The notes under the pieces: model-generated
The model's database searches: none
Seen by the model: the letters and a program-made list of their open reading frames with translations, nothing else
What the model was told of the DNA's origin: nothing
Shown: one piece after another, positions 43,501-52,699 of the stretch
How positions within the stretch are numbered: the stretch's first letter is position 1
Layout of the letters: each line of letters starts with the position of its first letter
Program-made: the position numbers and the translations under genes
NCBI GenBank assembly: GCA_023634235.1
Contig: JAMKCF010000020.1
Location: forward strand, 8,494,001 to 8,558,000
Origin: Pisaster brevispinus
Taxonomy: Eukaryota; Echinodermata; Asteroidea; Forcipulatida; Asteriidae
Direction of reading: 5' to 3'
DNA: 64,000 nucleotides

Positions 43501-44186
43501 GCCTGACTCATAACTCTATGATTGTGGAATAAAATCTGACCTGCATCTAACATAACGGGATATGGCTATCGTATCTGTATTTGTATCCGTGTGCTTGCGA
43601 AAACGCTCTTATGTTGTCCACGTGCTTTTAACCAATGTGTTCCTTTTGGTTGTGTGCGTGTCGTTGTTGCCGAGCGGACAAGGGCATTGGATTCAAGCTG
43701 AGAGTGGGTTTGAGTCCGGGTCTAGACATTCGAGTCCTTAAGCAAGACACTTTATCATTGTTGCTTTGTCCTTTGAATGGAACATAAAGCTGTACGCCCA
43801 TTACATGTATGTTGTGTAACACACGGAAAAGAACCCAGCACACTTATCAGTAAGAGAAGTGGTTCACCCCAATGTATTCTGATTTGCTCGCAAAAACCTT
43901 TGCCAGCGTATGTCTATAATTCGGCCTAGGCCTGACTCATAACTCTATGATTGTGGAATAAAATCTGACCTGCATCTAACATAACCGGAAAGGGCTATCG
44001 TATCTGTATTTGCATCCGTGTGCTTGCAAAATCGATCTAATGTTGTCCGCGTGCTTTTAACTGATCTGTTCCTTTTGGTTGTATTTAAGGCATCTTGTGT
44101 TTACGGCGTTGGATCTACTGATGGATTCCATGATTGCTGAGATTAAGGATGAAGACTTTCAGAAAGATCTCCTCTCCAGAGTGTAA
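29097..44186 (+). CDS. SNX19: Sorting nexin-19-like protein, nine exons
   Basis: Coding exons: 29097-31520, 32139-32295, 34445-34542, 35611-35736, 36563-36793, 38486-38817, 39383-39567, 41827-41914, 44090-44186. All introns are GT-AG and the exons sum to 3738 bases, giving 1245 residues plus TAA with no frame break. Order: a membrane hairpin (~25-62), PXA domain (~148-330, with the SDPD motif near 317-320), a long Ser/Pro-rich linker, PX domain (~800-930, with a basic RRHREF motif and a proline-rich turn), a second low-complexity linker, and Nexin_C (~1095-1230). PXA-PX-Nexin_C without RGS is the SNX19 arrangement. In vertebrates this protein is ER-anchored and contacts endolysosomes through phosphoinositide binding; the same role is inferred here. 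The protein is longer than human SNX19 (about 990 residues), mostly in the linkers. The start is the first ATG before the hairpin. Confidence 0.93.
32139..32295 (+). CDS. SNX19: SNX19 exon 2: PX domain, first half
   Basis: Acceptor 'actttcag', donor GAAAG before GTGGGT. Phase 0 in, one base over. Encodes FDVQPV, then the basic KRRHREFVNLH motif of the phosphoinositide-binding strand and helix. Confidence 0.9.
32430..32441. repeat. Poly-C run (12)
   Basis: Twelve C in SNX19 intron 2. Confidence 0.85.
32821..33019. repeat. 199-bp inverted-repeat element (GGGCCC family)
   Basis: Begins GGGCCTAATTTCATAGAGCT and ends AGCTCTATGACAATGGGCCC. Same length as the copy at 28382, with 'gctaagcac' words inside. 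SNX19 intron 2. Confidence 0.75.
33120..34040 (+). mobile_element. L2-like LINE 3' end, split by a SINE
   Basis: Decayed reading frames give the C-terminal part of an L2-clade reverse transcriptase protein: LRQLHWLPIAQ near 33215 and ERAFSTAASHLWNGR near 33405, then, beyond the SINE at 33455-33876, LSFKKGLKTHRFSNL and a stop near 33940. The 3' tail 'ggcgctatataaatccag' plus TTATT repeats ends near 34040. Several frame breaks; dead. SNX19 intron 2. Confidence 0.7.
33455..33876 (+). mobile_element. tRNA-Leu-derived SINE, full length
   Basis: The head (33455-33545) folds like a class II tRNA: A box 'gtggccgagcgg', anticodon stem-loop 'ccggactcaagctctgg' with CAA (Leu), a long variable arm, B box 'gggttcgagtcccg'. 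A ~300-base body follows, then 'gagcgctatataagaagcc' and an ATT repeat. It is a SINE and not a tRNA gene, because it continues into a body and recurs at 49598-50032 and in fragments. Confidence 0.8.
34052..34282. repeat. 231-bp near-perfect fold-back element
   Basis: Starts GGTGTCCCGAGG and ends CCTCGCGACACC. The arms of about 105 bases pair almost throughout (for example 'gctgtttcatgtcacagct' with its complement near 34236-34255), leaving a ~14-base loop around 'tagtgcatgttgca'. No coding capacity. Likely a fold-back miniature transposon; a transcript would form a long hairpin. Confidence 0.8.
34445..34542 (+). CDS. SNX19: SNX19 exon 3: PX domain, middle
   Basis: Acceptor 'cttgaaacag', donor TTACAG before GTAAGG; restores phase 0. 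Encodes LRDVPKRISFPL and the start of helix 2 (RRISLQNYLQ). Confidence 0.88.
35383..35556. repeat. GGGCCC-family element, left end degraded
   Basis: Right end 'agctctatgaaattgggccc' is exact for the family; the left end 'agggttaaaagtcaagggctgcttaagc' is diverged. SNX19 intron 3. Confidence 0.6.
35611..35736 (+). CDS. SNX19: SNX19 exon 4: PX domain, end
   Basis: Acceptor 'tactttttag', donor GACAAG before GTAAGT; 42 codons. Encodes QLLAKPPLHSS and ELREFLAL, the last PX helix. Confidence 0.9.
36340..36510 (+). repeat. Possible SINE-like dispersed repeat
   Basis: 'tgttcaaatcccgtctcag' resembles a pol III B box, followed by 'ggttttcattccccacctgaa'. Similar wording ('gggttcaaatcctgccgag') occurs near 40712. 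Old and partial. Confidence 0.35.
36563..36793 (+). CDS. SNX19: SNX19 exon 5: post-PX linker
   Basis: Acceptor 'tgcatttacag', donor CCCAAG before GTGAGG; 77 codons. A short helical start (SGLVDTFKSAL) is followed by Pro/Ser-rich low complexity containing SPIRKTKSSRSLSPSG, a likely phosphorylation-rich segment. Confidence 0.85.
36999..38015. mobile_element. hAT-like non-autonomous DNA transposon
   Basis: Termini AGTGTTCTCCACA and TGTGGAGAACACT are inverted repeats, followed inwards by GGGAGGGCGG on both sides. The element is bracketed by an exact 8-bp duplication GGGTTTTC (36991-36998 and 38016-38023), the target-site length of hAT elements. At 1017 bp with no transposase frame it is non-autonomous. 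It sits in SNX19 intron 5, inside an older dispersed repeat whose right half recurs near 45285. Confidence 0.8.
38486..38817 (+). CDS. SNX19: SNX19 exon 6: acidic linker and start of Nexin_C
   Basis: Acceptor 'cttctttgcag', donor at GGATGG before GTATGT; two bases over. A Ser/Glu-rich stretch is followed by LFDAVLSLLGEAL and DKESWFLDEGFQ, the first helices of Nexin_C. Confidence 0.88.
38885..38965 (+). repeat. tRNA-like SINE head fragment
   Basis: 'tggtagagcgccggtacg' resembles a pol III A box and 'ggttcatatcccactcc' a B box, about 35 bases apart, followed by non-tRNA sequence. It fits a SINE head, not a functional tRNA, since the acceptor arms do not pair. Confidence 0.45.
39383..39567 (+). 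CDS. SNX19: SNX19 exon 7: Nexin_C, middle
   Basis: Acceptor 'ctttggtcag', donor GCCAG before GTACAC; one base over. Encodes WIERQVHLLFSEHW and YLSELRELLWPDG, typical Nexin_C helices. Confidence 0.9.
39640..39990. repeat. Degenerate SINE fragments
   Basis: 'gcaccttgtaaacaataacatagtgctgtgtaaa' type sequence on the + strand (about 39648-39760) and 'cattacacaacacacgagacc' on the minus strand (about 39895-39990) match the body of the tRNA-Leu-like SINE at 33455. Both are old and partial. Confidence 0.55.
40141..40321. repeat. 181-bp inverted-repeat element nested in another repeat
   Basis: Ends AATAGACCTTTATCATG and its near complement CATGACAAAGGTCTATT. The flanks ('ggcaccacggc' and 'gctgcgggtgccg') are themselves an inverted pair, so it lies inside an older fold-back repeat, a relative of which occurs at about 34300-34410. 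Intron 7 of SNX19. Confidence 0.6.
40365..40475 (-). repeat. SINE head fragment, minus strand
   Basis: 'ccttgctcaagggcac' through 'cccggattcaaaccc' and 'ccagaacttgagtctggtga' is the reverse complement of the tRNA-Leu-like head and adjoining body of the SINE at 33455. Confidence 0.6.
41265..41733. repeat. CCTCG-ended element, inverted, in SNX19 intron 7
   Basis: Left end CCTCGCTACCATGGGCAGCG, right end CCTTGGAACGAGG; the interior ('gtttttacatggtcaccc') is the reverse complement of the lectin-spacer element at 5781-6252. Its right end lies about 90 bases before the exon 8 acceptor. Confidence 0.6.
41827..41914 (+). CDS. SNX19: SNX19 exon 8: Nexin_C
   Basis: Acceptor 'gttttttacag', donor CAACAG before GTAAAG; two bases over. 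Encodes SFYKFVDKQDWKDGLQLLLD and GDPQLN. Confidence 0.9.
42060..42245. repeat. Diverged GGGCCC-family element
   Basis: Right end 'gtagctcaacaacattggaccctgg' and internal 'gcttagcaac' words place it in the family of 28382 and 32821; the left end is degraded. Confidence 0.45.
42696..42713. repeat. Poly-C run (18)
   Basis: Eighteen C in a row in SNX19 intron 8. Comparable runs lie at 32430-32441 (12), 45263-45274 (12) and 50111-50131 (21), with 12 G at 40770-40781. Confidence 0.9.
42820..44088. repeat. 429-bp tandem array containing a tRNA-Leu-like SINE
   Basis: The word 'ctgatttgctcgcaaaaacc' recurs at 43021, 43450 and 43879, exactly 429 bases apart; a first, internally shortened unit lies near 42830. 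Each full unit holds 'gttgccgagcggacaaggg' and 'gggtttgagtccgggtc' (A- and B-box-like) and the SINE body 'gaacccagcacacttatc'. Successive full units are nearly identical, so the array is young. Its last unit runs into the polypyrimidine tract of the SNX19 exon 9 acceptor. Confidence 0.85.
44090..44186 (+). CDS. SNX19: SNX19 exon 9: C terminus and stop
   Basis: Acceptor 'ttgtatttaag'. The first base completes an Arg codon, then HLVFTALDLLMDSMIAEIKD and a short tail to TAA at 44184-44186. Ends the last Nexin_C helix, as in other family members. Confidence 0.9.
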
Positions 44187-47100
44187 ATGCGGTGAGGTGC
44201 ACTTTGTTTGTTAATTGTCTGACCATTCAGTATCATTACACTGTGGCTTTGGATGACGGCTACCAGCCTGCTACATCATGTTGTGTAGTGAATACATCTA
44301 CACGGTATGCAGTCAACCCTCTTACTCTTTGACCAGTCAATATCATCCACTGTGGTTTTGAATGATAGATGCCAGCCTGCAATATGATACCTTGTGGCAA
44401 CTGCATAACTGCACACACCTGCTATACTCAGTTGTGCCACTATATACAACCTGTACAGTTGAATAGTTTCAAATGGTTGGTCAACCCACTGAAAAATGTG
44501 AACATGAGGAAGTAAATTAAACTACTTCATTATCAGGAATCAGGACAAGATAGTAGCACACAATTTGAATCCACTCAACTCATCATCCAGACCGCCACTT
44601 TGACATATTAATGATAACATTTTGTCGGTTGCGCCAGGAACTGGCGTATGCTGTGGGCACCACAGCGAAAATTCTGTGTTTGGAGAAAACTAGCAGTTGA
44701 AGTTGAACTGTTCTTCAAACTGCTGTTTTGGAGACTGTTTACTATTTAAGGATAGACATTTAAACACCAAAGTATGGCTGACGCCATCCATAGTACAGAA
44801 CTGACAATGTGTTTTCAATATTGCAACTGTTTTGATGAGTTATTGATTCCTGAACACACGCGTAAATTCCTGAAAAAATGAGAAGTGCACACAAAGCGAT
44901 GTGTACAAATCAATGCATACGGCACTACATGAAAATGCTAAACTAACAATGGTCAACAGATAGTCCCTGGGGAAATACAGAATTCATACCCCACTTGTTT
45001 GGTACCATACCATTACCAGCGCTGTGTTTCAATGAATAAAAATTTGTTTGAAATGCAGAACGGTAAATCTATTTATGCTTTTGTCATGCTGATCGGGGTA
45101 TTGCCAAACTATTACTTATTTGGGTTTGAACAAAGACAAATTTCAGTCCTTACCTGATCGTGTGGGTTTTCTGTGGTAAATTTAGTAAATTAAGGACTTA
45201 CCCATGCTCTCCTACTGTTTTGACTTCTGTTTTAGGGATGTCCCAAGAATAACTTTCTGGGGCCCCCCCCCCCCACATCTAGAACTGAAACTTCTTCCTT
45301 GTTTTATCTCCATGGGTTTTTTTGGCTTGTATAGTGATTAAAATGTTTGCTTTTCTGAGAATCCTTGGCTGTTAGTTTTATATACAAAATCAAACCAAAG
45401 ATGTTGTAGGTTTGGCAGCGCATGTACACACATGTTTGTCAACGCAGTAAATTAATGACTTTATCCATGTTCTCACATTGTTCATGTTGTTTGGACTTGC
45501 TTTTTTTAAAAGTGCATTGCTGTTAGTTTTGTACACAAAAATCTAACCGAAGACGTTGTTCGTTTGTCAACACTTCGCACATGTTTGTCAACACAGTATT
45601 AATCGAGGATGTGTGCATCTCTGTGTTCTCTTTAGTCAAGTCCCTGTTTTGTTTTGTAAACAAAATAAAACCGAGGCTACCCTAGTTAGACCTGTGAAAT
45701 ACCTCAGGTTTAGATAACCTAATGGGTTTAACCTGGCACCCTTAAAATCAGTTAATATTTTGGTGTGTATGTTGTAATTTAGGCTGAGAAGCAAAAGTAT
45801 CGAAGTCTGGCACATTTTCTTTCCTTTTTTTAAGGAATTTCACACGTGTTTTATCATTGGAAAGAGAATTTCTCAAGAAATTGAATGGTGCGAAAACCAG
45901 CTGAATACAGCTTCAATAGTATGGAAGTTATGTTCGTTAGTATTAAACGAGGCATTTTCAGGCTGAACATTTTCTGCTGACTGGGGCTTTGTTCATCAAA
46001 GTAATTCATTCTTAGAAGCAACACGTGAGCATGTACATGTGGAGCATAAACATTACATGTAGGGCATACATTTACGTTTTCCATGCCCAAATAAATAAAC
46101 ATTAGGAATCATGTCCTTTAATGTCTTTGCAAAGTCCTATGCCAAATGCAGCTGCTGTATTCCAAATCCCAAGGTTCCCAGACATCGTCTTGAATCAGTC
46201 CAACATCATCTTCGGTTTGGGCATGGAATTTCTCAAAAAGTCTATCCGTGGCTGTTTATGGATGCATTGATTTCTTAACTTGGCATACAGGGTGTAACAC
46301 TTTTGTTTAGACCTGGAGTTTCTGTAACATGCTCTGTTTTTTTCCAAAGCGGGGTCGTTAGCCCCGTTTCCAGCCCCCAACCTGGAGGACAAGGGGACCG
46401 CAGTTCATCCGATCTCTTGCCAGTGGTTTGGTTAAACCAGCTGGTGAAGCCCTTGAGCTCATCGAGCCCTTTGAGCTCCAGGCACTTGTCAAGATGTCCT
46501 CATTTCATCTTCACACTCAAATTTGTGCCATCATACGCCATACGGTAAATTTTCCGATTGTATCCTTGACCTGTCCAGCACAAGTCTGTCCTTGTCTTGG
46601 TGGTCATTACAAATGGTTCATGACGTTTCCATGCTGTTACAAACAACATCTTGCCCATCACCCTGTACTCTGAAATACAAAAGTGGCAGCAAATTTGGCA
46701 GAAAAAAAGGCATTCCAGAACCTAACCGTTATACTTAATGCTCTTTGGTTACATTGATTGATGTTTGGTCTCGACACTTTTGATCTGACTGAAGCTGTTA
46801 AAATAGGTTCCTTTTGCCGGCTGTGAAATTCAGTTTAGATAGGCCTATCTTTTACGGAATGCCTTCCTTTCTTGAATATTCTTGCTTTCTCGATAAGCAA
46901 GTTGGCTTAAATGTTTCCTACCATTTCCTGTGTCTTGTTGGGATTAACAAAGATTTGTGATGTTTGGTTTCTCCTTCATTGTATATAGTTGATCCACGTA
47001 GTTTGGATTGCGTATGCCGTAGGATCCTTTTGTTTGGAAAGTGCCAAAATGTGCAAGAAATAGCTCTTGATTCATTACTTTACTGAATATTGGAGTGGGC

Positions 47101-47420
47101 TACAATTCATCCGTACATTGCCTTGGTTGATAAACAATACTCATTAGAAACAAAAGGCCAAGGAACCTTTTCATTTTTCTTGCATCTTTGGGTTTCCATT
47201 GCATTGCGTATAGATGTTCCTTTGTGTTGTTTCCATTTGCAGCTACCTATCGGCGGTGACATACTCATTATAAGAAATATCTGCAGGGACAGCGTCATCT
47301 TTTATACGAACCTTCGGTCTTTTTTTGTCAGCTCCTTTTTCCTTTTTTCCAAGCAGGATGTATGTTTCCACAGTCGCGTTCAACACCACTACCTTGTAAA
47401 CACTTTGACCGCGACCACAA
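44187..47420. other. SNX19 3' flank and repeats, no gene recognised
   Basis: Probably begins with the SNX19 3' untranslated region; a candidate AATAAA is at 45035-45040, about 850 bases after the stop. Contains two units of a ~110-bp satellite-like repeat (44216-44400), a dispersed repeat 'gtttgcttttctgagaatcc' near 45348 shared with 38153, and two diverged copies of a ~170-bp segment (45369-45660). A minus-strand stretch at about 46300-46740 has moderately long open frames without a recognisable domain. Confidence 0.5.
44216..44400. repeat. ~110-bp satellite-like repeat, two units
   Basis: Units contain 'ccactgtggttttgaatgat', 'gccagcctgcaatatgat' and 'cagtcaaccctc'. The same unit recurs at 53325-53425 and 54596-54925. 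Confidence 0.7.
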
Positions 47421-47429
47421 TCAATCAAT

Positions 47430-49590
47430 CAATCATCAGGCATTTGTAGAGCGCCATCAATCTAGTTGCCTATTCCGAGGCGCTTAGCAAAGTGAAGGAG
47501 AAGTTTAAGACAAAAGAAATAAAAACAGAGTTTCATGTGGAGATGACAAGTGCAATGGACTAAATGTAAGCAGATTCGAAGAGATGAGTCTTAAGCTGGC
47601 TTTTGAAGATCTGTAAGGAGTCAAGTGTTCGAAGTTGATAGGGGAGATCATTCCATAGCTTTGGTGCACATGAGCCAAAGCTTCTATCACCTGATGAAGA
47701 ATGAGATCTAGGAATGTTCAACAGTAGTTTGTTTGATGATCTCAGATTGGGTCGAGGATGGTGTGTACTCAACATGTCACTTATATACACTGGGGCTAGA
47801 CCATGAAGTGCTTTCCAAGTCAACAGTAGGATTTTGTAATTAATTCTATGTTTTATGGGTAACCAATGCAATGCTATAAGTGTTGGAGTGATATGGTCAA
47901 ATTTCCTTCCCCTGGAAAGAACACGTGCAGCTGCATTCTGAGCATGTTGTAGCTTCTTCAGGAGACACTGTGTTATACCATAAAGCAATGAATTACCGTT
48001 GTCCAACCGGGATGTGATCAAGGCATGTACGACTATTGAGGCAGCATCATCTGAAAGCACTTTTCATATACTTTTAACGTTTTGAATTTGGGCATAGACA
48101 GATTGGCAGACTTTCTTTACATGTGAATCCATTGATAAGGTGTTATCAAACATGACTCCAAGGTTCCGGACAGACGTTGAGGCTTTAATCTGAGTGTGGG
48201 CGACTTGTATTTGATCCAACTGAATTTAAGCACGTTGATGTTTTGATGATAGGATTATGAGCTCTGTTTTCGAGTCGTTTAATTTCAACTTGTTTGCGTG
48301 CATCCAAGATTTGTTTTCCAGAATACAAGATTCCATGCGAGCTTTTGCTGACAGTTGATCAGGAATACTGTTCACATTAAAAGGAAAATACAACTGTGTA
48401 TCATCTGCATACATATGCAAATGTACACCATGTTTTTGTGCAATTGTAGAAATTGGAGAAGCGTAGATGGTGAAAAATTGTGGGCCGAGGACAGATCCTT
48501 GCGGAACGCCAGAAAGGAGTGGAGTAGTCTCTGAGAGTGTTCCGTTTATATTGACAGACTGTGTTCTGCCCTGTAAGTAAGATGAAATCCATTTTAAAGC
48601 ATTACCCTTGATTCCCATGGAACGGAGACGAAATAACAATATATTGTGATCTATAGTGTCAAAAGCAGAAGACAAGTCTAATATTACCAGGATGACCCCT
48701 TGATGACTGTCCATGGACTGCAATACATCATTTTGGACCTTCAATAATGCAGGCCCGGTTCCGTGGTATTTTCTATAAGCTGACTGATGGCGTTCAAAAA
48801 GATTATTTTCTGTCAAATATGATGTCAGGCGTGAGGCTACAACTTTTTCAAGTATCTTTGAAACAAATTTCAAGTTTGAGACCGGACGATAATTCTTCAA
48901 GTCATCAGCATCTAGTGTTGGTTTCTTTCTCAGAGGTGTAACAATGGCTTTTTTTAAACTTGTTGGGAAGATGGCTGTGTGAAGAGAGAGATTAATCATG
49001 TTAGTGATTGTAGGAACAATGTATTGTCCAGGTGTTCCTTAAGCATCCATGTCGGTATCGGGTCCAAAACACAGGTCGTAGATGGTGAAGATGATATCAA
49101 CTTGGACACTTCATCACATGAAGCTGGAGAGAATTTGCCGAGAACAGCAGTCACCCCATCGCATACTATGGCTGCTGGTGGAATGTGTGGCGCATCCATT
49201 TCTTCTTGGATTACAGATATTTTCGATGCAAAATATTGACTGAATCTATTTGCAAGTTCACCAATGTTATTGTGAGATGGTAGACTATTTTTTGTTTTCT
49301 GATGCAAGAGAGAGTCAACTATCTTGAAAAGTGCTTTTTGGTCAGTGCACTGAAGAAACTTATACTCATAAAAATTAGATTTCGCTTTATTTATCAAATG
49401 GAGAACGTGAAGACGCTGTGCTTTGAAATTGTTTCTATCAACTTCATCTCTTGTGTTCCGCCACTTGCGTTCAAGTCTCTTCCTCGGCCTTTTGGCTTCA
49501 GCTATGTCAGGGGAGTACCATGGGTGACCACAAAGAGGACAATTTCCTCACTGGAGTCCAGAGACTCTGAATTTTCAGGCTGACCAGCAA
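47430..49590 (-). mobile_element. L2-clade LINE, 5'-truncated, inactive
   Basis: Minus-strand reading gives, in order: the pre-RT region (PWYSPDIAEAKR near 49525, 'FASKISVIQEEMD' near 49210), the reverse transcriptase with NYRPVSNL, DLSSAFDTIDH, GVPQGSVLGP and the catalytic YADD box (about 48400), the NLGVMFD connection, and the C-terminal LHWLPIKHRI and APKLWNDLP motifs. A frameshift near 49010 and in-frame stops near 48228 and 48064 inactivate it. The endonuclease domain is absent. The 3' end carries a TGAT/ATTG-type repeat near 47420-47435. The 5' end abuts the tail of a SINE. Confidence 0.85.
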
Positions 49591-49597
49591 GATCTGT

Positions 49598-50032
49598 TTC
49601 AAAAATAATAATAATAATAATATATTGTATTTGTATAGCGCCTACTGCAGGCCAGCCTCTAAGCGCTTAACATTCAGTATTTCCTGCAAGGTATTTGGGG
49701 CTACGTTTTTGAAGTATGAGACCTACTCCTTTACATAGCACCTTGTAATGGTTTACAAGGTGCTGTGGCGCAATATGCAGCCGATCAAACCAGGAACACC
49801 GGGGCGGACCCCTTCTCTTTTCGATAAGTGCACTGGGTTCTTTTTCGTGCGTTACACAACACACGGGACCAACGGCTTTACGTCCCATCCGAAGGACGAA
49901 GCAATCATGGTTAAGTGTCTTGCTTAAGGACACAGGTGTCACGACCGGGGCTCGAACCCACACTCTGCTGATCAGAAACACCAGAGCTTGAGTCCAGTGA
50001 TCTTTATCCACTCGGCCACGACACGCCACAGC
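49598..50032 (-). mobile_element. tRNA-Leu-derived SINE, full length
   Basis: Reverse complement of the SINE family at 33455: tRNA-like head at 49938-50032 with the CAA anticodon context 'ggactcaagctctgg', body with 'ttgtaaaccattac', and an ATT-repeat tail at 49598-49622. Open frames across it on the minus strand are incidental. Confidence 0.8.
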
Positions 50033-50068
50033 AAAGGAAAATGATGCGCACCGTAAAAAGGGTCCGAC

Positions 50069-50500
50069 TTATTCGTTGCAGTAATCATAACTAATTGGAC
50101 CCGGACCCCTCCCCCCCCCCCCCCCCCCCCCGACACTAAGCAATCGAAACAAAACATGTACGTAGACTACTTTTTTGTAGGAACAACAGAATAATTCATC
50201 AACTTTTCTGTCCAGTGTCTTGCCCATTTTTGGCAACTCCTTTTTAACATCTTGTTCCACTTGATATACTGTGAAAGGATGAAGAGTAGCTTGGCTTTTC
50301 TCCCAGTAGAAACCTTGGATGGCATCTTGAATAACTAAAACTGTATTTTCAGCAAAGTCAAGAAGAACGACTGCATGATCTTGAGGAATGTTTTCACTAA
50401 GTGATCGTAGGTGTGCAGACTTTGCCTTGTTTATGTAATGGTGATGGTGTAGTTTGTCACAGCCATCAAACACTGTCTTCAGAAACTCATTAAGAGGAAA
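50069..50500 (-). pseudogene. Exon-like fragment of a possible mobile-element-derived protein (DFAEN motif)
   Basis: After an acceptor-like 'tgttgtttccttgcag' (minus strand, just above 50500) the frame reads FPLNEFLKTVFDGCDKLHHH, then LLDFAENTVLVIQDAIQGFY and SQATLHPFTVY. A 'DFAEN...QD..QG..W..SQATLHP' block is, as I recall, found in multi-copy uncharacterised proteins of invertebrates and fish that behave like mobile-element proteins; this could not be checked. The frame runs down to a glycine run encoded by a 21-base poly-C tract, which is not protein-like, so the exon probably ends earlier. The remaining exons were not found. Confidence 0.4.
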
Positions 50501-50599
50501 CGCTGCAAGGAAACAACAGTTGCTCTATCTGTATGAGTCCACTACTTGTAATTGACTGTTTCATCCATGTCAATGTCATTTTCTGAATATATCCCGTGC

Positions 50600-52690
50600 A
50601 AGTAATCCAGTAGTGCACCTGTACCTGGACAGGATTCGCATGATACCTTTATATAATTGTAGGCTCTCAGCTCAATAATGAGAAAGAAGACATCGCAGTC
50701 AAGTTTACTGATTCAGGAGTTCTGGAGTAGGATGAAAAAGTCCAACCCACGACGTCACAAACCAGCCACGATGCCGACACGCCAAGGCCGGTAGTGTGCA
50801 GGCAGTAGATGGTACAGGGATGGTATAGGGCACATTCATGACGCCGACTCTGTTTAGCATCTGCGTCTGCTGCTCTTGTGGCTTCAGCTGAAGCAGATCC
50901 AGCTGGCACCACAGCTTGCCAGGCTGTCCTATCCTTGGCTGTACTTTCTCATTGCTGGACATTAATTCCAGCAGCCTTGAGGTGTCTCTTTGTACAGTCA
51001 GAGTAGCATAGACTTGGTAGCCTGACTTTGTGTTTTTTCTGTGAGATAGCTCGCTGTACATTACCGATTTTGGCATTCTGTCATCCTCTATTCTGACAAC
51101 ATGAGTGTAGCTGTTGGCTCAGGAGCATTACCATCATACAGTTGCGATTATCAATACTGCCATTTTGGCCGGTATCTCTTCATGCTCTTTGTAGTCATTC
51201 TGACGTGGAAGAGCCCTTTGAATCCTTTTTCATGAGTATATTTGAAATCAGAAACTTGAGTAAAGTCTTTAAAACATGGACAGACTGATGAGACTCGGCA
51301 AAAGATGTCTATGTCAGATGTTGTTAGAATAAGCATCAAGACTTTTTGAATTTTTGATTGTGGAATAGTCATCCGACCTGATTTTCTACTGGTCAACAAA
51401 TCACAGTCGCTAGAAGAAGTTGCTCAGTCGCGTACCGACCATGGGATAAACTTATAAAAGATTTTTTAGCTGTTTTGTAGCGAAGCTCTGCGAAACAGCT
51501 CTTATTTTTGTTAAAGTTTTTTATTTATTTATTTTTTATTTTATTTGTCTGTTTCTGACTACCGGAAGTCATTCAAATAACGCATGTGCGTTCTTAGCGC
51601 TGTTTTGCATAGTTCCTAAAGAGCAATTGCAATGAAACTTTCAGTGATGAAAGGCATTGGTGCAATAATGGTCCTAAAAGAGAGACGTCATGATGACGTC
51701 ATCACCTGTCACGTGACGTCATCCTAAAGATTGATATTTTAAATATTTAAAAATGCGTATCAAATCAGCCACAAGAGACCGTAGGTTTCTGTTTGCGGGA
51801 TTGGGTAGGGATGAATTAGGGCTTTATTTTATTCAGCGTGCGTGACCTCACGTGACCTGTACATCCGGTCGAAACCGGAAGTGCCCTCTCAATTCAAAAG
51901 TGGCAAAAGTTAAGAAGTTGCTTTTAACGATGTTAATGTGTGGCCAGGGTCTACTTTAAAAAAAATACCAATAACGTCATAATATACAAGAGCGCCCTCT
52001 AGTGGCAGGTTGAAAATTGTTCAAAATGCACTTTGAGGGGATGTGTGCGGCGAAGTTTTTTCCACTCTTACACATGTACATGTACACAAGGGAGCATGCA
52101 CACATCGGGTGAGTACACTTGGGACAGCTCTAAATTCAAGGACTCTTCAAGGACTTTCTAGGTTCAGAAATTCCATTTTCAAGCACCAAAATCCAGCAAA
52201 CATTTTTGACCCGACAAATTTATTCTTTATACAAGTTTATTTATTTAATAGTAAAAAAAAGGGTTGATAGGTAAGTAGAACAAGGATGGGAATCGATCTC
52301 TGATTTCTGTCTTTGACTGATTGAACTGGAGCTTGGGAATAACACGATGATAGTTTAGAATGTAATGAGTTGGTAGCTCATGCTGACCAAACTTACCATG
52401 CTTTAGGGCATAAGACCTTCAGTAGGTGGGCTGATGCTAGGGCAACCAGTGGACCTTCCTTGTACCACCTACCTGATTTAGTGTTCAAAGGAGCAGTGCA
52501 CTTAAAGTGCCGGTCACACATTTATGATGTATCGCAGACTTGATGGTGTTGAATCCTTTGATCTGTGCCAACTATGAGTAAGAAGGTTGGTTGGTCACCT
52601 TTTCAGATTTGAGTGAAAAGCATGTTTCGCACACCTGTTGGTGGAAAACTTTGCTACTGTTTTGTTTTCAAGCTCTTCTTATTTAGAAGT
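50600..52690. other. No recognised gene; remnant reading frames and CRE-like words
   Basis: Minus-strand frames at 50705-51076 (123 codons) and 51151-51399 (82 codons) are of a length and composition that could be remnants of the neighbouring element-derived gene, but no motif was recognised. 51470-52050 looks like a separate repeat: 'tagcgaagctctgcgaaaca' at its start, three GACGTCA words within 51685-51715. Confidence 0.4.
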
Positions 52691-52699
52691 TTTTTTATT

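Noticed and set aside
43199..43843. Two identical 71-codon minus-strand frames
   Set aside because: They are the same stretch of adjacent 429-bp SINE-derived repeat units, not genes.
49667..50029. 120-codon minus-strand frame
   Set aside because: Entirely within the SINE at 49598-50032.
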